This document shows positions 30,538-37,361 of a stretch of 38,709 nucleotides of DNA, one piece after another. Every line of letters starts with the position of its first letter. Within the stretch, counting starts at the first letter, position 1. This DNA is from Oscillospiraceae bacterium (GTDB lineage: Bacteria > Bacillota > Clostridia > Oscillospirales > Ruminococcaceae): positions 1-38,709 of the forward strand of contig WRKZ01000012.1 of assembly GCA_009777835.1 (NCBI GenBank). The letters are read 5' to 3'. The translations under genes were made by a program, and so were the position numbers. The notes beneath the pieces were generated by a model. That model was not told where the DNA came from. It searched no databases and saw nothing but the letters and a program-made list of their open reading frames with translations.

Positions 30538-32184
30538 GTGAATATCTTGGATTACAAAATCGGCATGAAGTTGCCCGACAAAATTACCGTGCTTTATTCA
30601 AGACTTTCACGCGATGATAAGGACAAAGATAAGGAGAGTAACAGCATTATCAATCAAAAGAAAATGTTGGCTCAACTTGCTTTTGAACTCAATCTACCTA
30701 ACCCGATTTTTTTTACAGACGATGGCGTAAGTGGGACAACCTTTGAGAGACCTCACGTTCAGGCAGCGTTATCATTAATGGAAGAGGGACGTGTAAAGTG
30801 TTTCGTCACAAAGGATTTAAGCCGTTTCGGACGAGATAACGCCCTTGTCAACTACTACATTGACTACGTATTCCCCAAAAAGGACATACGTTTTATAGCA
30901 AAGGATGACAATGTTGATATCACAACAGGCTTGAAAAGTATGGAAACACAGTTCAAGATAATGTTTAATGAGCATTATCCTCGCGAAACAAGTGAAAAGG
31001 TTAGGGCGGTGTTTCGTGCGAAAGGGATGGCGGGTGAACCGCTCACCTTTAATCCGCCCTACGGCTATGCGAAATCCCTCGATAATCCCAAGCAGTGGAT
31101 TATCGACGAATCGTCTGCACAGATAGTACGACAGATTTTTCAGTGGTGTATGGAGGGGTTAGGGGTTACGCATATCGCCAATCGATTACGCGCGGAACAA
31201 GTCGAAACCCCGATTGTTTACGCAAACAATGCGGGTATTCGCAAAAGTGAAAAATTCATCGACCCTTATGACTGGAACGATACCACAGTCGGCAGAATTT
31301 TAGAACGCCGTCAATATCTCGGACACACCGTAAACTTCCAAACTTATCGCAAATCTTACAAGGATAAAAGGCAGTTTCAAAATGCCCCCGAAAATCAATA
31401 TGTTTTCGAGAATACACATCCCGCAATCATTGAGACGGAAGTTTTCGAGAGGGTACAACAAATCCGTCAAGGCGGGAAAAGACGGCGTAATCACAGCGGA
31501 CGTGTTGCTCTGTTTTCGGGATTGGTTTTCTGCGCAGATTGCAAGAATAAACTCTATATGTCAAGTGGTGCTTGCTTAAAGCCCGAAAACGATAACTTTT
31601 CCTGTTCGGCATTCCGCACGAAAAAGAATCCGTGTCATTCATCGCACTATATTCGGCGAGTCGTCTTGGAACAAGCGGTTTTGCAGTTCGTTCGGCAAGT
31701 GTCGTATTATGCGCAGAATCACGAGAAGGCTTTTTTGCAAAAACTCCAAACACGGAATACCGACAGATTCCGCAAAGAGTTTGCAATCGACAAGAAATCC
31801 TTACAGCAAGCCGAAAGACGCATACAGGAGTTAGACGGTATAATTCAAAAGCTGTTCGAGGGGAATGTGACGGGCAAAATCTCTGATGAACGGTTTGCCA
31901 AGCTGTCTCAAACTTACGAGCAGGAACAAAAAGACTTAACGTCTCAAATCGAATTCTTGCAAGAGCGGGTCGCGTCTCGTCGCGTAGCGAGCGAAAATTT
32001 AAATAACTATAGTATCGACAGTATCGACGTTGAGATGTTTTTGTCGAGAATCCGTAAATACACCCGTCCAACCGAATTGACCACTGTAATGCTTAATGAG
32101 TTAATCGAGCGGGTTGAAGTTCATGCCCCTGATAAGAGTTCGGGGAAACGGGTTCAGCAAATCGACGTTTATTTCAATTATTGA
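30538..32184 (+). CDS. tnpX: Large serine recombinase, TnpX/TndX type
   Basis: About 548 residues. The resolvase domain comes first (VLYSRLSRDD with the catalytic Ser; DDGVSGTTFERP; VTKDLSRFGRDN), then the recombinase domain (NPPYGYAKS to RILERRQYLGHTV), a zinc ribbon (CADC, later CSAF and NPCHSS), and a coiled coil (about 430-490). Such enzymes excise and insert elements between short sites; Tn4451 TnpX recombines at a GA dinucleotide. GTG 30538 is chosen for its GGAG 5 nt upstream; an open GTG at 30502 is also in frame. The C-terminus IDVYFNY may be a few residues short of relatives. Only 6 nt after the stop the patatin C-half begins in the same frame. Confidence 0.93.
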   Translation: MNILDYKIGMKLPDKITVLYSRLSRDDKDKDKESNSIINQKKMLAQLAFELNLPNPIFFTDDGVSGTTFERPHVQAALSLMEEGRVKCFVTKDLSRFGRDNALVNYYIDYVFPKKDIRFIAKDDNVDITTGLKSMETQFKIMFNEHYPRETSEKVRAVFRAKGMAGEPLTFNPPYGYAKSLDNPKQWIIDESSAQIVRQIFQWCMEGLGVTHIANRLRAEQVETPIVYANNAGIRKSEKFIDPYDWNDTTVGRILERRQYLGHTVNFQTYRKSYKDKRQFQNAPENQYVFENTHPAIIETEVFERVQQIRQGGKRRRNHSGRVALFSGLVFCADCKNKLYMSSGACLKPENDNFSCSAFRTKKNPCHSSHYIRRVVLEQAVLQFVRQVSYYAQNHEKAFLQKLQTRNTDRFRKEFAIDKKSLQQAERRIQELDGIIQKLFEGNVTGKISDERFAKLSQTYEQEQKDLTSQIEFLQERVASRRVASENLNNYSIDSIDVEMFLSRIRKYTRPTELTTVMLNELIERVEVHAPDKSSGKRVQQIDVYFNY

Positions 32185-32202
32185 CTTTCGTTGAGGAGCA
32201 AT
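32183..32202 (+). repeat. 20-bp dispersed motif at the recombinase 3' end and patatin junction
   Basis: GACTTTCGTTGAGGAGCAAT overlaps the tnpX stop codon and includes the GAGCAA hexamer (32196-32201) shared with the patatin N-half. Its place is where the end of a TnpX-type element would be expected. Confidence 0.8.
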
Positions 32203-32718
32203 GTTGATAAAATCAAAAAAATGTTTTATCGCACCCCCTCCGACGGTGGTGTCTACGACAATCTCGGACTCGAAGCACTATACAAAATCGGACGCGGATT
32301 GGACAAAGAAATCGACTTCATAATAGTCTCGGATGCCTCATCACACATATCGTTCCAAAAGCGTAAGGGAACTGCTTCCATTGCGAATATGCGGAGATTG
32401 CTTGACATTTCGTCGTACCAGGTCTATGCGTTGCGAAGTCGCGAACTCCACGCAAATATAACAGAAAAGCGGCAGGGTATGCACTTGAAAATCGGGAAAC
32501 ACGGAAGCCAAATCGCATCGGATTTCGGTGTTGAACCTATTATCTCCGATTGTCTCACGTATGAGGAAACGGCATATGCGCGGGATTACTGCACAACGCT
32601 TCACACGCCTTGCCGTCACGATTTTGACTTGATTCTTCGCCATGGTTACGAGACCGCAAAGTTCACGAAACAATTCGGCGAGATGTCGCTCAACCTCACC
32701 TCAACGAAAAGAGCGTAA
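32191..32718 (+). pseudogene. Patatin-like phospholipase, C-terminal half only
   Basis: Open from a TTG to TAA 32716-32718 (175 codons). It starts just before the second patatin catalytic motif, SDGGVYDNLGLEALYKIGRG, which carries the dyad Asp, and continues through the usual C-terminal part (SFQKRKGTASIANMRRLL, TTLHTPCRHDFDLILRHGYE). The nucleophile half is absent. It complements the N-half at 165-764: the codons AGC AA are in the same phase in both, and joining there gives GFPVPS-NVDKIKKMF with no frameshift. No SD precedes the TTG, so it is probably not translated on its own. Confidence 0.85.
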
Positions 32719-32737
32719 CCTGTTCGGTTACGCTCTT
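32709..32737. terminator. Bidirectional terminator between the patatin C-half and spoIIID
   Basis: Perfect 12-bp stem AAGAGCGTAACC / GGTTACGCTCTT around TGTTC, with T-rich flanks on both strands; serves two convergent units. Confidence 0.85.
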
Positions 32738-32755
32738 CTTGTAATTCCGCCGATT

Positions 32756-33034
32756 TCATTTTCCCGCATACTTGAGTTTTGTTGCCATTCCACCCCTAAT
32801 GTGACGTTCTTGCTTATTTTTCTCTAAAATACTTTTGACTTTCTTGTGTAAAGCCGGGTTGATTTTTTCAAGCCTTGTCGTTATATCTTGATGTACGGTG
32901 CTTTTGCTAATCCCGAACGTTTTTGCAGCCTCCCTAACAGTTGTCTTATTAGCGATTATGTATTGTCCTAAACTTACACATCTTTCCTGTTTCGACCCTG
33001 CGAAACCGGGATTGACTTTCACTGTGTTTGTCAC
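32756..33034 (-). CDS. spoIIID: Sporulation transcriptional regulator SpoIIID
   Basis: 92 residues closely matching SpoIIID, the mother-cell DNA-binding protein that tunes the SigE regulon. Helix-turn-helix VREAAKTFGISKSTVHQDITTRL, then INPALHKKVKSIL and the conserved basic tail ERHIRGGMATKLKYAGK. The N-terminus is about ten residues longer than in Bacillus. The start is GTG 33034 with GGAGGGAG upstream. A SigE-like -10 (CATATAAAT) may lie near 33117-33125 upstream, but its -35 is not convincing. This gene is the best evidence here for endospore formation. Confidence 0.93.
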   Translation of the reverse strand: MTNTVKVNPGFAGSKQERCVSLGQYIIANKTTVREAAKTFGISKSTVHQDITTRLEKINPALHKKVKSILEKNKQERHIRGGMATKLKYAGK

Positions 33035-33184
33035 ATGAACTCCCTCCGCTAAATCGGTTTTGTCTTAAACTTCGCTCAAAGTGCGGGGTTGGGGATTCCC
33101 CCGACCTTGTTAAGATAATTTATATGCGAAAAGTCGAGTGGAAATTACAAAACGAACAAAATTCCGTTAAAGCCTTGACGAAAA

Positions 33185-33219
33185 TAAAAAACAGGCGATG
33201 TTCAAACGAACATCGCCTG
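33185..33219 (-). terminator. Terminator of the tRNA-Val unit
   Basis: Perfect 12-bp stem CAGGCGATGTTC / GAACATCGCCTG, loop of 4, followed on the minus strand by TTTTTTATTTT. Confidence 0.9.
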
Positions 33220-33281
33220 CAACTATTGCGTTTGTATCTTACTTCTCAATCGAAAAACAAATACGAACACTCTGCTCCTCC

Positions 33282-33334
33282 GTCAAGCTCCCTGCCGTCG
33301 GGCGAAGCCCGCCGCACCGGAGCTCTTGTTTTGC
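33282..33334. repeat. Hairpin repeat copy B, abutting tRNA-Val
   Basis: CAAGCTCC pairs with GGAGCTCTTG (CT bulge) enclosing CGGGC-GAA-GCCCG. It ends 2 nt from the tRNA-Val 3' end and lies between the tRNA and its terminator, so it is transcribed and probably removed during 3' processing. Confidence 0.88.
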
Positions 33335-33335
33335 A

Positions 33336-33409
33336 TGGAAACGAATGGACTTGAACCATCGACCCCCCGCATGTCAAGCGGGTACTCTAACCAGCTGAGC
33401 TACGCTTCC
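33336..33409 (-). tRNA. tRNA-Val (GAC)
   Basis: Minus strand acceptor GGAAGCG pairs with CGTTTCC (one G-T); D-arm AGCTCAGCTGGTTAGAGT; anticodon stem CCCGC/GCGGG with loop TTGACAT gives GAC; T-arm GATGGTTCAAGTCCATT. Discriminator A, no encoded CCA. Confidence 0.94.
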
Positions 33410-33442
33410 GTGATTTTGCATGTCCGTCTTGAAGTCTTGACC

Positions 33443-33471
33443 AGTATATCATATTAAAAACGTTTTGTCAA
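33443..33471 (-). promoter_or_regulatory. Promoter of tRNA-Val
   Basis: Minus strand TTGACA (33471-33466), 17 nt, TATACT (33448-33443). Its -35 abuts the divergent -35 within the near-palindrome TTGTCAAGCGTTGACAA. Confidence 0.9.
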
Positions 33472-33474
33472 GCG

Positions 33475-33503
33475 TTGACAAAAAACTTTTTTCGTGATAT
33501 AAT
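33475..33503 (+). promoter_or_regulatory. Promoter of the membrane amidase gene, near-leaderless
   Basis: TTGACA at 33475-33480, 17 nt, TATAAT at 33498-33503. The ATG at 33512 is 8 nt after the -10, so the mRNA has little or no leader and no SD. Confidence 0.88.
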
Positions 33504-33511
33504 ATTCGGCA

Positions 33512-35143
33512 ATGAAAAACCGATTTTTCTTACGTTGCGTTCTCTTGCTGATTTGCGCGGCTTTCGCTTTAGTCAATGCGGCGTTTGCGAACCAGCAGAC
33601 AGCGGATAATTTCGAGAACGGGTTTATAATTCTTCCGCATGCTAAAAACGGTGAGATTAAAATCACCCGCGCTCAGATTAGCTTGTTGGGGGCTTGTAAT
33701 CCCGGCTTTCCGTTGTATATCAACGGGGAAGAAATGCCGACTACCGTCAGCGGTTATTTTTCTGTTTACGTCGAGTTGCAGGTGGGGGATAACGTTTTCG
33801 TTCTTGAAAACGGGGAAATATCTACCGAACTCGTTGTAACGCGTGAAACCCCCAAGCCATTTACGCCTACCCCTGTGGTTTATTTTGAAGAGCCGCTATA
33901 CGGTAAAGCGGCGAGCAATAATATTTCGCGATTTTATGACGGTAACGACGATACTAAGATGGGGACTCCTTTGGCGAAGGATACCAACTTCAGGATTATT
34001 GCCGAAGACAGCGATAACGAGATGTATATAATCCATGATGGTTCTTACGTTTTTAAGAGTAACGTAACCCTCGTCAAGGCGGGCGAATTTGCAGCGGAGA
34101 ATCGGCTTTACAGCGTGGAATTACAAGAAGAGTCGGCAGAAATCACTTTCCATAACTTTGACGGAACGGACGAATCGTTTTCGATTCCTTATGAGGGCGA
34201 ACAGCCTGTTGCGGGGTATTTTGCGGAGTTTTCTCAAGGGGAATTGGCGGTAACGCTCAGGTACGCGCCTTCGGTTTTGGAAAACGCGGTGGTACTCATT
34301 GACGCGGGACATGGTGGGAGTGACCCCGGTGCGTTAGGGCCGCCGGGTGAGTTCGGTCTCATGGAGAAGGATTTGAATTTGCAGGTTGCGCGTAAAACCG
34401 CCGAGTACCTCGAAAGTCACGGCGTAACTGTGATTTCGTTAGCTTTAGATGATGAGACTTTTTGGGCAGTTGACAGGGTCGAACACATTTATGAATCGTT
34501 GCTCTCAGGTGAATTCGCCGATTTATCGGTGAGTATTCATGCGAATTCAATGCCGATGGGCAGTGACTTCACGAGGGAAAACGGGCCGCTGATGTTTTAC
34601 ACGATGGGAAGCTCTGAATCGGCGGCGAACATCATACTCGAAAACGTGTCGCAACGCGTTTCCGGTGTTTCCCCGCATGAGTTTAAAGCGGCAATCAATC
34701 GAAATTTTGCATTAGCGCGATACACCCCTTCACCGTCGATGTTGTTTGAGATGGGGTTCGTGTGTAATCCGCATGAATACGAGATTCTGATAACCGATGG
34801 ATATCTCGATTTAATGGGGGAGGCACTTGGTGAGGGAATCGTCAAATACCTGCTGATTAATGCACAGACTGCTTCTGAAAACGGTGAGAATCCGAGTGAA
34901 ACCGAGGCGGCGGCCACGACGGTTTCGGGCGTTTCGGAATCTACTACCGAAAATTCTGCTACTTCCGAAATGAGTGAGATTTTCGAAAACGATGAAATCG
35001 CAGGAATAACAGCAATAAACGCCAACCGCTCAACGATTCAAGTCGGTGATGTAGCAGGGGCGGTTTCGGTCGGTTTTATAACTCTATACTTTATATATGG
35101 GTATATAAAGCAACGCAAATCTAAAAAAGCAAAAAAATTTTAA
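33512..35143 (+). CDS. Membrane-anchored N-acetylmuramoyl-L-alanine amidase
   Basis: 543 residues. A signal peptide (1 to about 26), a beta-rich region of about 230 residues that may bind the wall, then an Amidase_3 domain (about 260-450): zinc ligands in LIDAGHGGSDPGA, Glu in GLMEKDLNL, His in SVSIHANSM, catalytic Glu in MLFEMGFVCN. After a Ser/Thr/Glu-rich spacer (about 455-500) comes a membrane helix (AGAVSVGFITLYFIYGYI) and a basic tail, so the enzyme is tethered at its C-terminus with the catalytic part outside. It cleaves the amide bond between MurNAc and the stem peptide. Translation probably starts on a leaderless mRNA. Confidence 0.9.
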   Translation: MKNRFFLRCVLLLICAAFALVNAAFANQQTADNFENGFIILPHAKNGEIKITRAQISLLGACNPGFPLYINGEEMPTTVSGYFSVYVELQVGDNVFVLENGEISTELVVTRETPKPFTPTPVVYFEEPLYGKAASNNISRFYDGNDDTKMGTPLAKDTNFRIIAEDSDNEMYIIHDGSYVFKSNVTLVKAGEFAAENRLYSVELQEESAEITFHNFDGTDESFSIPYEGEQPVAGYFAEFSQGELAVTLRYAPSVLENAVVLIDAGHGGSDPGALGPPGEFGLMEKDLNLQVARKTAEYLESHGVTVISLALDDETFWAVDRVEHIYESLLSGEFADLSVSIHANSMPMGSDFTRENGPLMFYTMGSSESAANIILENVSQRVSGVSPHEFKAAINRNFALARYTPSPSMLFEMGFVCNPHEYEILITDGYLDLMGEALGEGIVKYLLINAQTASENGENPSETEAAATTVSGVSESTTENSATSEMSEIFENDEIAGITAINANRSTIQVGDVAGAVSVGFITLYFIYGYIKQRKSKKAKKF

Positions 35144-35177
35144 TAAATTTTAATATAAGAACGGGAGAATTTAAGTC

Positions 35178-36626
35178 ATGATTAAGATTAATAACAACAA
35201 GAAGACGAAAATTATCTGCACGCTCGGCCCGGCGACTCAGGACGATAACGTCATGAGGGGAATGATTGAGGCGGGAATGAACGTTGCACGGTTCAATTTC
35301 TCTCACGGAACGCACGAAAGTCATAAGGCAACCCTCGACCAGCTTAAGCGGATTCGCAAGGAGATGGGGGTGTTTGTCGGTGCGTTGCTTGATACAAAAG
35401 GCCCCGACGTACGATTCAAGACTTTTACGGAAGGTGAAGCCACCCTCGAAAAAGGGCAGTTGTTTACGTTACATTCCGGAGATTATGAGGGGGATGAGAC
35501 CGGTTGCTCAATCAGTTATTCCGGGCTTGCTTATGATGTTGATGTCGGTGACAACATTCTCTTTTGTGACGGACTTATAAAGACCGAGGTCGTTGAAATA
35601 AAAGGAACCGACATCGTTTGCAGGGTTGAGACAGGAGGGGTGGTTAAGAATCATAAAGGGATTAACGTCCCGGGGGTTCGTTTGAGTATGCCTTATATGA
35701 ATGAAAAAGACCGTGCGGATATTCTTTTCGGGATTGAAAACGGATTTGATTTCATAGCGGCTAGTTTTGCCGGACGTGCGCAGGATATTCTTGATATTCG
35801 CAGGGTTCTTGAGCGGCATAACTGTGACAGTATACGAATTATTGCGAAAATCGAGAATGCGGAGGGGGTTGATAACATTGCCGAAATCCTCGAAGTCAGT
35901 GACGGTATAATGATTGCAAGGGGGGATATGGGAGTCGAAATCGATATGGCGAAACTCCCGGCGATTCAAAAAAAGCTGATTCATATGTGTTATGATTCGG
36001 GCAGACCCGTTATTACCGCCACCGAAATGCTTGAAAGCATGATACACAATCCCCGTCCTACCAGGGCAGAAGCCAGCGATGTTGCCAACGCAGTCTATGA
36101 CGGGACGAGTGCGGTTATGCTCAGTGGGGAAACCACAATCGGGAAGTATCCGATTGAGTCGGTTCGGGCGATGGCGGCGATTATTCACGAAGCGGAGGAG
36201 GATATACATTATTCCGATAATATGTTCCGCCGCCGCCGCAGTGACAGAGGAAACCGAAAACTTACCGTTGCGGATGCGACCTGTCATGCCGCCTGCATGA
36301 CTTCGATTGAAGTAGAGGCAGATGCTATTCTTACCATGTCACAGAGTGGCGGAACGGCAAGAACGTTGAGCAAATATCGCTCACCTTATCCGATATACGC
36401 CTGCGTTTTAGACGATAATACGGCGCGCCATCTTTCGTTGTCGTGGGGGGTTTATCCCTTGATTATGCCGCTCATGCCTAATACAGATGAAGCGTTGAAG
36501 GAGTGCGAGAGACTCTGCAAAGACGTAGGATACATCAAAAAAGGCGATATGCTGGTCATTGTTGCGGGAATGCCTTCCGGTGCATCCGGGACTACTAACA
36601 TGATGACGATTCACCAGGTTAAATAG
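35178..36626 (+). CDS. pyk: Pyruvate kinase
   Basis: 482 residues converting PEP and ADP to pyruvate and ATP. Motifs: KIICTLGPATQ, NVARFNFSHGTH, IIAKIENAEG with the catalytic Lys, MIARGDMGVEI, and ITATEMLESMIHNPRPTRAE. It has the standard A, B and C domains but lacks the extra PEP-utiliser-like C-terminal domain of Bacillus Pyk. GGGAG precedes ATG 35178. It is followed after 6 nt by the TtcA-type gene and so heads or continues a short operon. Confidence 0.97.
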   Translation: MIKINNNKKTKIICTLGPATQDDNVMRGMIEAGMNVARFNFSHGTHESHKATLDQLKRIRKEMGVFVGALLDTKGPDVRFKTFTEGEATLEKGQLFTLHSGDYEGDETGCSISYSGLAYDVDVGDNILFCDGLIKTEVVEIKGTDIVCRVETGGVVKNHKGINVPGVRLSMPYMNEKDRADILFGIENGFDFIAASFAGRAQDILDIRRVLERHNCDSIRIIAKIENAEGVDNIAEILEVSDGIMIARGDMGVEIDMAKLPAIQKKLIHMCYDSGRPVITATEMLESMIHNPRPTRAEASDVANAVYDGTSAVMLSGETTIGKYPIESVRAMAAIIHEAEEDIHYSDNMFRRRRSDRGNRKLTVADATCHAACMTSIEVEADAILTMSQSGGTARTLSKYRSPYPIYACVLDDNTARHLSLSWGVYPLIMPLMPNTDEALKECERLCKDVGYIKKGDMLVIVAGMPSGASGTTNMMTIHQVK

Positions 36627-36632
36627 TCGGCG

Positions 36633-37361
36633 ATGAAAATTCAGAAAATATTAGGCTACGTGAGAAGGGCTTGTCAAGAGTTCGATTTGATTCAAGAGGG
36701 TGATAAAATCGCAATCGGTGTGTCCGGTGGGAAGGATTCACTTGCGTTGCTGGTTGCGTTGGCTGGAATGCGGAGATTCAGCGAGTTTAATTATGAGATT
36801 CATGCGGTTACGCTCGACCCGCGATTCTTCGGGCAGGATGGGGACTTTTCCCCGGTAGCGCGAATCTGCGATGAGTTGGAGGTGCCCTTCACCTTATTGA
36901 AATCGGACATTTACGAAATCGTTTTTGATATTCGCAAGGAGAAGAATCCTTGTTCCCTCTGTGCGAAGATGAGGCGGGGCGCACTTCACGATGCGGCAAT
37001 CGCCGCGGGATGCAATAAAATCGCGCTTGCACACAGTTTCGACGATGCGATAGAAACGTTTATGATGAACCTTTTTAAAGAGGGAAGGGTAGGCTGTTTT
37101 TCCCCGAAAAGCTACCTTTCGAGGAAAGATATAACGTTGATTCGTCCGTTGGTGCTTGTTCCCGAAAGTGCGATTATCAGTTTTGTTAAGCAAAGCGGGT
37201 TCGAAGTTGTGAAGTCGCCCTGTCCGATTGACAAGGCAACTTATCGGCAGGAAATCAAGGAGTTTTTACAGTCTGAAGAGAGAAAAGACAATGGGTTCAA
37301 ACTGAGGATTTTTACGGCGTTGAGAAAGAGTGGTGTCGATGGTTGGGGATTTAAAACTTGA
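36633..37361 (+). CDS. TtcA-family tRNA 2-thiolation protein
   Basis: 242 residues of the PP-loop ATPase superfamily. The ATP-binding loop is SGGKDS (31-36). Cys107 and Cys110 in NPCSLC plus Cys197 in SPCPID match the three [4Fe-4S] ligands of TtcA, which thiolates cytidine 32 of tRNAs. The family also includes clostridial proteins of untested specificity, so 2-thiocytidine is inferred. Its Fe-S cluster would depend on a system such as the nifS-iscU pair near 1.7-4 kb. It overlaps the next gene by about 23 nt. Confidence 0.88.
   Translation: MKIQKILGYVRRACQEFDLIQEGDKIAIGVSGGKDSLALLVALAGMRRFSEFNYEIHAVTLDPRFFGQDGDFSPVARICDELEVPFTLLKSDIYEIVFDIRKEKNPCSLCAKMRRGALHDAAIAAGCNKIALAHSFDDAIETFMMNLFKEGRVGCFSPKSYLSRKDITLIRPLVLVPESAIISFVKQSGFEVVKSPCPIDKATYRQEIKEFLQSEERKDNGFKLRIFTALRKSGVDGWGFKT

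Noticed and set aside
33117-33125. SigE promoter for spoIIID
   Set aside because: A CATATAAAT -10-like box is present but no convincing -35 at the right distance, so I did not list it as a feature.
33198-33398. 66-residue frame across hairpin B and antisense to tRNA-Val
   Set aside because: Its end is simply the complement of the tRNA. Such antisense-tRNA frames are common annotation artefacts.
35508-36287. 259-codon leftward frame inside pyk
   Set aside because: Antisense shadow of a conserved enzyme; no supporting signals.
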